Below, piece after piece: positions 59,729-64,000 of a DNA stretch of 64,000 bases. The first letter of the stretch is position 1. Each line of letters begins with the position of its first letter. This DNA is from Streptomyces sp. SID14436 (GTDB taxonomy: Bacteria > Actinomycetota > Actinomycetes > Streptomycetales > Streptomycetaceae), in NCBI RefSeq assembly GCF_010548465.1, contig NZ_JAAGMD010000073.1, positions 1 to 64,000 on the forward strand. The letters are read 5' to 3'. The notes beneath the pieces were generated by a model that was given only the letters and a program-made list of their open reading frames with translations, was not told the DNA's origin and did no database searches. The position numbers and the translations under genes are program-made.

Positions 59729-60487
59729 TCAGCGGACCTCGGTGATCTCCGGTCCGCGCTGCAGCTGGCCCATGCCGCCGGCGAAGCGGGAGCCCTCCGT
59801 CTCCTCCTGCTGGACGCCCTCGGGCACCATCTGGGCGTCGTTGGGCAGCTTCAGGACGATCGGGTCGCGCGGCGCCATGGGGCCGTCCCCTCGCACCACG
59901 ACCGTGTCCCGGAAGATCTGCTCCAGCAGTCCGGCCGCCTGCGGCTGGACCGCGCCCTGGCCGGAGATCACGCCGCGCAGGAACCAGCGGGGGCCGTCCA
60001 CGCCGACGAACCGCACGACCTGGAAGCCGCCGGTGCCGTCCGGCAGCTGGACCGGCACCTGGGCCCGCAGCTCCCAGCCCAGCGGACCCTCGACCTCGTC
60101 GATGATGCCGCCCTGCTGGGTGATGCCGGTCGCGATCTCCTCGCGGACCTCGCCCCAGATGCCCTCACGCTTGGGAGCCGCGAAGGCCTGCAGCTGGATG
60201 GCGCTGTCCTGCAGGACGACGGTGGCCGCCACGATCGCGTCGCCCGCGACCTCCACCCGCAGCTCCATGCCGTCGACGCCGGGGACGAACAGACCGCCCA
60301 GGTCGACCCGCCCCTCGCCCGGCTCGCGGACCTCGGTGCTGTCCCAGGGCCCGTCGGGCCGCGGCGCCGGCTCGAGCCTCAGCCGCTCGCGCTCCTGCTC
60401 CACCTCGGTGTCGACACCGTCGACGACCTGCTCGGCCTCGCCGGCCGCGTCCTCGGCGGCATCCCTCTTCTTGCGACGTCCGAACAC
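59729..60487 (-). CDS. DUF3710 protein
   Basis: A 252-residue protein of the DUF3710 family, conserved beside dUTPase genes in actinobacteria. It has a basic N-terminus (FGRRKKRD), an acidic linker and a conserved body (GPWDSTEV, GLFVPGVDGMELRVE, GFQVVRFVGVDGPRWFLRG). It starts at GTG 60487, one base after the dut stop, so it is in the same operon. The function is unknown. Confidence 0.9.
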   Translation of the reverse strand: MFGRRKKRDAAEDAAGEAEQVVDGVDTEVEQERERLRLEPAPRPDGPWDSTEVREPGEGRVDLGGLFVPGVDGMELRVEVAGDAIVAATVVLQDSAIQLQAFAAPKREGIWGEVREEIATGITQQGGIIDEVEGPLGWELRAQVPVQLPDGTGGFQVVRFVGVDGPRWFLRGVISGQGAVQPQAAGLLEQIFRDTVVVRGDGPMAPRDPIVLKLPNDAQMVPEGVQQEETEGSRFAGGMGQLQRGPEITEVR

Positions 60488-60488
60488 G

Positions 60489-61049
60489 TCATTGTCCTTC
60501 CCGGTCGGATACGACCGAAGCGTATCGATTCCCACCCGCTGTGCCGCCCTCGGCGGCCTGATCGCTTGTACCGCTCTTACCTTCCACCGCGGCATGACCG
60601 CCGGTGGAGCCGAAGCCCCCTGCGGCCCGCGCCGAGCCGGGAAGCTCCGCGACCGGCACGAAGCGGACCCGCTCGACCTGCTGGACGACCAGTTGGGCGA
60701 TCCGGTCGAAGCGCTCGAACCGCACGGTCTCGCGCGGGTCGAGATTCACCACGATCACCTTGATCTCCCCACGGTACCCGGCATCAACCGTCCCCGGGGC
60801 ATTCACCAGGGCGACGCCGCAGCGCGCGGCCAGACCGGATCGCGGGTGCACGAACGCCGCGTACCCCTCCGGCAGCGCCACAGACACCCCGGTGGGCAGG
60901 ACGGCCCGTTCCCCGGGGGCGAGTTCGCACGGTTCGGTGGTGCGCAGATCGGCGCCCGCGTCGCCGGGGTGCTCGTACGACGGAAGCGGTACGTCCGGGT
61001 CGACGCGCCGGAGGAGGACCTCCAGCGGGGCACGGCCGGTCCCGCTCAC
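60489..61049 (-). CDS. dut: dUTP diphosphatase
   Basis: A 186-residue trimeric-type dUTPase with all five motifs: GDAGADLR (I), PRSGLAARCG (II), NAPGTVDAGYRGEIKV (III), RIAQLVV (IV), ARAAGGFGSTGG (V). It hydrolyses dUTP to dUMP, keeping uracil out of DNA. The C-terminal 35 residues after motif V are longer than usual. GTG 61049 overlaps the thioesterase gene end by four bases. Confidence 0.96.
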   Translation of the reverse strand: MSGTGRAPLEVLLRRVDPDVPLPSYEHPGDAGADLRTTEPCELAPGERAVLPTGVSVALPEGYAAFVHPRSGLAARCGVALVNAPGTVDAGYRGEIKVIVVNLDPRETVRFERFDRIAQLVVQQVERVRFVPVAELPGSARAAGGFGSTGGHAAVEGKSGTSDQAAEGGTAGGNRYASVVSDREGQ

Positions 61050-61630
61050 GGGTTCACCTCGAAGGCCCGGGCCCGGCGCACCTGGTCGGGGTCGTCCATG
61101 GCGGCCCGGATCTCCTCCGGGCGGCCGTTGTCGATGAAGTGGTCGACCTTGACCTCGATGAACAGCGCGTCGGCGCGGACCGCGACGGGGCCGTCGGGGC
61201 CGCCGACGCGGCCGGTGGCGGTGGAGTAGATCTTCCGCCCGGCCACCGCCGTCACCTCGGCCTCGAGGTACAACGTGGTGCCCACGGGCACCGGGCCGAC
61301 GAAGTCGGTCTCCAGCCTGCCGGTCACGGCGATGACGCGCAGCAGCCAGTTCAGGGAGCCGAGCGTCTCGTCCAGGGCGCTGGCGAGCACCCCGCCGTGC
61401 GCGAGGCCGGGAGCGCCCTGGTGGGCGGGCTGCACGACGAACTCCGCGGTGACCGACACGCCTTCACCGGCGCGCGCCTGGAGGTGCAGGCCGTGGGGCT
61501 GGTCGCCGCCGCAGCCGAAGCACTGGGCGTAGTGCGCGCCGAGGAGTTCGCCGGGGGCGGGCGCGTCCGGGTGCCGCACGGGTTTCCCGGCGTCGGCCGG
61601 GGGCTGAAGAGCTGGGGAATTACCACTCAC
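61046..61630 (-). CDS. PaaI-type hotdog-fold thioesterase
   Basis: A 194-residue protein with the hotdog fold (APGLAHGGVLASALDETLGSL carrying the HGG catalytic-loop signature). Two Cys (QCFGCGGDQP) near the N-terminus hint at a small zinc-like loop, typical of actinobacterial members. It likely hydrolyses acyl-CoA; the chain specificity is unknown. GTG 61630. Confidence 0.87.
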   Translation of the reverse strand: MSGNSPALQPPADAGKPVRHPDAPAPGELLGAHYAQCFGCGGDQPHGLHLQARAGEGVSVTAEFVVQPAHQGAPGLAHGGVLASALDETLGSLNWLLRVIAVTGRLETDFVGPVPVGTTLYLEAEVTAVAGRKIYSTATGRVGGPDGPVAVRADALFIEVKVDHFIDNGRPEEIRAAMDDPDQVRRARAFEVNP

Positions 61631-61687
61631 AGGCGCAGACCTTACCCGCGCGTCGGCGCGGTACCGACACCGTGCCAAGCTGGATCC

Positions 61688-62152
61688 ATGCAGCAGCTCT
61701 CCGCCGCCCCGTACGAAGAACGCCTGACCGCGCCCCGCACCTGGTGGCTGATCTCGTTCCTGACGGGTGTCTCCTTCGCCCTCATCCTGATGCCGTTCGG
61801 CACGCTGCCGAGCCTGGGCGGTCTGGCCGCGGGCTCGGCGGCGGCGGCCGTCGTGGTCAGTTCCTACGGTTCGGCGCGGATCCGGGTGGTGGGCGGCAGC
61901 CTGGTCGCGGGCGAGGCCCGGATCCCGGTGACGGCTCTGGGCGAGGCGGAGGTCCTGGACGCCGAGGAGGCCCGGGCCTGGCGCACGCACAAGGCCGACC
62001 CGCGCTGCTTCATGCTGCTGCGCGCCTACATCCCCACGGCGGTGCGGGTGGAGATCACCGATCCCGCGGACCCGACGCCGTACGTGTTCCTGTCGACCCG
62101 CGAGCCGGAGCGGCTGGCGGCGGCGCTGCGGGCGGCGAAGGCGGCCGCCTAG
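61688..62152 (+). CDS. DUF3093 membrane protein
   Basis: A 154-residue DUF3093 protein: short N-terminus (YEERLTAPRTWWLISFL), two adjacent membrane helices (about 19-60), then a soluble domain (EVLDAEEARAWRTHKADPR, VFLSTREPERLAAAL). Conserved next to dut in actinobacteria. The function is unknown. Confidence 0.92.
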   Translation: MQQLSAAPYEERLTAPRTWWLISFLTGVSFALILMPFGTLPSLGGLAAGSAAAAVVVSSYGSARIRVVGGSLVAGEARIPVTALGEAEVLDAEEARAWRTHKADPRCFMLLRAYIPTAVRVEITDPADPTPYVFLSTREPERLAAALRAAKAAA

Positions 62153-62240
62153 CCGTCGTCCGCGGCGCGGGGGCACGGGCCGGGCGTACCGGCCGGTCGC
62201 GTGGTGGACGCCGGGGCGCGGTCCGCGTCCGGGAGCGTGA

Positions 62241-63197
62241 TCAGGCGGCGGGGCCGTCGCCCTCCGTGCCGCGGCCGTCGCGGTGCCGGTGCGGTCCTTC
62301 GGTGAGCCGGTCCATGTCGAGGGCGTCCGCCGGGGTCTCCAGGGCGGGCAGCGGGGCCAGCCGGTCCCACGGCACCTGGATCCGGCGCAGGTCCGCGCGG
62401 ATGCGGGCGGCGAGTTTCCGGGTGTCCCTGCGGTTCATGAAGGCGCCGACGGCGGCGCCGACCAGGAAGGGCATCAGGTTCGGCAGGTTGCGGACCGTGC
62501 GCTTCATGATCCGCTGGCGCAGTTCGCGCTTCATCCGGCTGTTGAGCGCCGCGCTGACGGTCGACGGCTTGGTCGCCTCGACGCCGCGCTCCTCCGACCA
62601 CGTGTTGAGGTACACGGTGCTGCGCCGGGCGAGGGTGCCGGCCGGGCGGACGCCGTAGACCTCGTGGAGTTCGGCGATCAGCTTGAGTTCGATGGCGGCG
62701 ACGCCGGTGACCTCGGCGGCCAGTTCGGCGGGCATCGCGGGCGGTACGGGCATGGCCGCGGCGGCGCCCACTCCGGCTCCGACCGTCGCGGTGGCGTTGG
62801 CGGCACCCGCGACGAGTTTGTCGGCGAGCTCCTCGGGCCCGAGCCCGGGGAACTGGGCGCGCAGCGTCTGGAGGTCGCGTACGGGCACGCGGGGGGCCAT
62901 CTCGATGATGCGGTCCGCGAGGTACGCCAGTCCGGCACGCGCGCGTGCTCCGCCCTTGCGGGCTCCCTCCCTGGCTCTGTCGCGGAAGGCCGCGGCCCTT
63001 CGGCGGGCCACGGGTGCGGGGACCTCCTCGGGAGCAGGGAGGTCACCCTGGTGTCCGGCGTGCTCGAGCGAGGCCCCTCCGGTACCGGTCGGGCCTCGCT
63101 CGTGGTCACGCGCGTCGTGCTGCGGGCCGCTCTGCGGCCCCTGGTCCGCTCCCCTTGCGAAGAGTCGGCGCTTCCGGGAAGGGGTCGAGCCAGTCAC
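62241..63197 (-). CDS. Conserved hypothetical protein
   Basis: A 318-residue protein without a recognised domain. The charged N-terminal 80 residues look disordered. The middle contains a hydrophobic Gly/Ala-rich segment (AANATATVGAGVGAAAAMPV) and ELAAEVTGVAAIELKLIAELHEVYG. A second hydrophobic stretch (LMPFLVGAAVGAFMN) could associate with membrane. GTG 63197 follows GAGGGAGGG. It lies in the dut/DUF4193 neighbourhood. Confidence 0.85.
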   Translation of the reverse strand: MTGSTPSRKRRLFARGADQGPQSGPQHDARDHERGPTGTGGASLEHAGHQGDLPAPEEVPAPVARRRAAAFRDRAREGARKGGARARAGLAYLADRIIEMAPRVPVRDLQTLRAQFPGLGPEELADKLVAGAANATATVGAGVGAAAAMPVPPAMPAELAAEVTGVAAIELKLIAELHEVYGVRPAGTLARRSTVYLNTWSEERGVEATKPSTVSAALNSRMKRELRQRIMKRTVRNLPNLMPFLVGAAVGAFMNRRDTRKLAARIRADLRRIQVPWDRLAPLPALETPADALDMDRLTEGPHRHRDGRGTEGDGPAA

Positions 63198-63210
63198 GGC
63201 CGACCCTCCC

Positions 63211-63507
63211 TCAGTCGCAGTCGCGGCAGATCGGCTGGCCGTTCTTCTCCCGGGCCAGCTGACTGCGGTGGTGCACCAGGAAGCAGCTCATGCAGGTGAA
63301 CTCGTCCTGCTGCTTGGGCAGCACCCGGACGGCCAGCTCCTCGTTCGAGAGGTCCGCTCCGGGCAGTTCCAGGCCCTCGGCGGCCTCGAACTCGTCGACG
63401 TCCACGGCGGACGCCGACTTGTCGTTGCGCCGGGCCTTCAGTTCTTCCAGACTGTCCGAGTCGACGTCGTCGTCGGTCTTGCGTGGAGTGTCGTAGTCGG
63501 TTGCCAT
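63211..63507 (-). CDS. DUF4193 protein with zinc-ribbon-like Cys pairs
   Basis: A 98-residue acidic protein of the DUF4193 family, with two CXXC motifs (EFTCMSCFLV and PICRDCD at the end) forming a likely zinc site. Highly conserved in actinobacteria. Start ATG 63507 follows GGGGGAGAGCGAGC. It may act in transcription or redox, but no specific role is established here. Confidence 0.92.
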   Translation of the reverse strand: MATDYDTPRKTDDDVDSDSLEELKARRNDKSASAVDVDEFEAAEGLELPGADLSNEELAVRVLPKQQDEFTCMSCFLVHHRSQLAREKNGQPICRDCD

Positions 63508-63672
63508 GCTCGCTCTCCCCCTCTGGGTGTATGCGGTGTCTCCAGCGCACGTAACGCGTGAGAGGCCGGACTTGTGCCCGACCTGAGGCGGAGATTTTGC
63601 CTCACATCAAGGTCTGTTACTCAATCGACACCCAACCGGACTCCTCATGAGTGATCGGCTGGGATGGCGATG

Positions 63673-63713
63673 GGGACCGTACACGGTCCCGTCACTGGGC
63701 GCCAAAGGCGCCT
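63673..63713. other. Two consecutive hairpins in the DUF4193 upstream region
   Basis: GGGACCGT-AC-ACGGTCCC (63673-63690) and GGCGCC-AAA-GGCGCC (63698-63712) are perfect inverted repeats. They lie between the partial kinase gene and DUF4193, both on the minus strand, so they may terminate the kinase transcript. Confidence 0.5.
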
Positions 63714-63815
63714 CACCGTGTACTTCCCGTGATGAGGGGCCCTGAAAACCGGGACTTTCCCGACCTTTCGACCGGGCCCATGATCACGGAGAGTGGACGG
63801 TGGGGAAATCCGACC

Positions 63816-63829
63816 TGTGATCGATCACA
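63816..63829. promoter_or_regulatory. Crp-like palindrome TGTGATCGATCACA
   Basis: A perfect 14-bp palindrome with TGTGA/TCACA arms and a 4-bp centre, shorter than the 6-bp gap of the E. coli Crp consensus. It lies 70 bases after the sensor-kinase stop and about 310 bases upstream of DUF4193. Function is unproven. Apart from these elements 63508-63898 holds no gene. Confidence 0.4.
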
Positions 63830-63898
63830 CAGGTGACCGTCGGGCGGGTGCCCAAAAAATTCCGCGCAAAGCGAACACGGTCCGGCCGTGTCGTGATC

Positions 63899-64000
63899 TC
63901 ACATCGGCAGCGTGACACGCATCACGAGTCCGCCCCCCTCGCGCGGCTGCGCGTAGATGTGCCCGCCGTGCGCCCGGGCCACCGACCGGACTATGGAGAG
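63899..64000 (-). CDS. C-terminus of a sensor histidine kinase, possibly CutS
   Basis: Only the last 33 codons lie in the window, running off the right edge. The reading IVRSVARAHGGHIYAQP followed by EGGGLVMRVTLPM is the conserved end of a HATPase domain after its G2 box. The identity with CutS is suggested because cutRS is a conserved neighbour in Streptomyces genomes of this region, from memory; sequence alone only supports a histidine kinase. Confidence 0.75.
   Translation of the reverse strand, partial: LSIVRSVARAHGGHIYAQPREGGGLVMRVTLPM

Noticed and set aside
58818-61229. Long plus-strand frame across ABC ATPase and dut genes
   Set aside because: Antisense shadow; dUTPase and ATPase motifs on the minus strand are decisive.
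1-64000. tRNA and rRNA genes
   Set aside because: No cloverleaf or rRNA-like stretch was recognised by eye; a tRNAscan-SE run would settle this.

Overview
The window looks like Streptomyces chromosome. The DNA is very GC-rich, codons end in G or C, many genes start at GTG, and the families are typical of the genus: the ATP-binding/XRE/DUF397 trio, DUF3093, DUF3159, DUF3710 and DUF4193 proteins, a Tat-exported GH11 xylanase and a VanZ protein. Functions are assigned from motifs read by eye, so paralogue-level names are provisional.

Layout. Positions 1-1.3 kb hold a MerR-family/HEAT-repeat gene pair running off the left edge. About 1.5-20.2 kb is a mercury-resistance island. It has two diverged copies of a divergent unit, merA facing an ArsR-type merR plus a small di-cysteine membrane protein (3.8-6.0 and 7.7-9.9 kb). 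It also has merB, three MerR-type regulators with recognisable operators, a 49-residue Cys-rich protein, and a run encoding a thioredoxin-like lipoprotein, CcdA, VKOR, another small membrane protein and a MerA-like oxidoreductase lacking the C-terminal Cys pair. The right end of the island is a four-gene Tn554-like module of three overlapping tyrosine-recombinase genes and a TnpC/DUF6262 gene.

From 20.2 to 27.9 kb are ordinary Streptomyces genes. From 28 to 41 kb lies a second accessory zone: a WXG-like/780-residue protein/lipoprotein cassette, the xylanase gene xlnC, and an Rhs polymorphic-toxin operon with two paralogous candidate immunity genes next to the 3' fragment of a hydrolase gene. 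From 41.5 to 46.5 kb are an MFS exporter preceded by a short leader ORF and a PadR/ABC-ATPase/FtsX efflux operon.

From 47 to 64 kb is mostly core genome: a TrmA-like RNA methyltransferase, a KimA-like APC permease, a PfkB kinase, two TrkA proteins, KdpDE, dUTPase and conserved actinobacterial genes. The right edge cuts the C-terminus of a sensor kinase, possibly CutS.

How the genes fit together. MerB would split organomercurials, the di-Cys membrane proteins would bring Hg(II) in, and the two MerA enzymes would reduce it. The CcdA/lipoprotein/VKOR set would manage thiol redox outside the membrane. The last link is the least understood part and the best candidate for something undescribed. 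The potassium genes (KimA-like permease, TrkA pair, KdpDE) form a loose functional neighbourhood. Several spacers carry short tandem repeats, the clearest being four 23-bp units upstream of the trkA pair.
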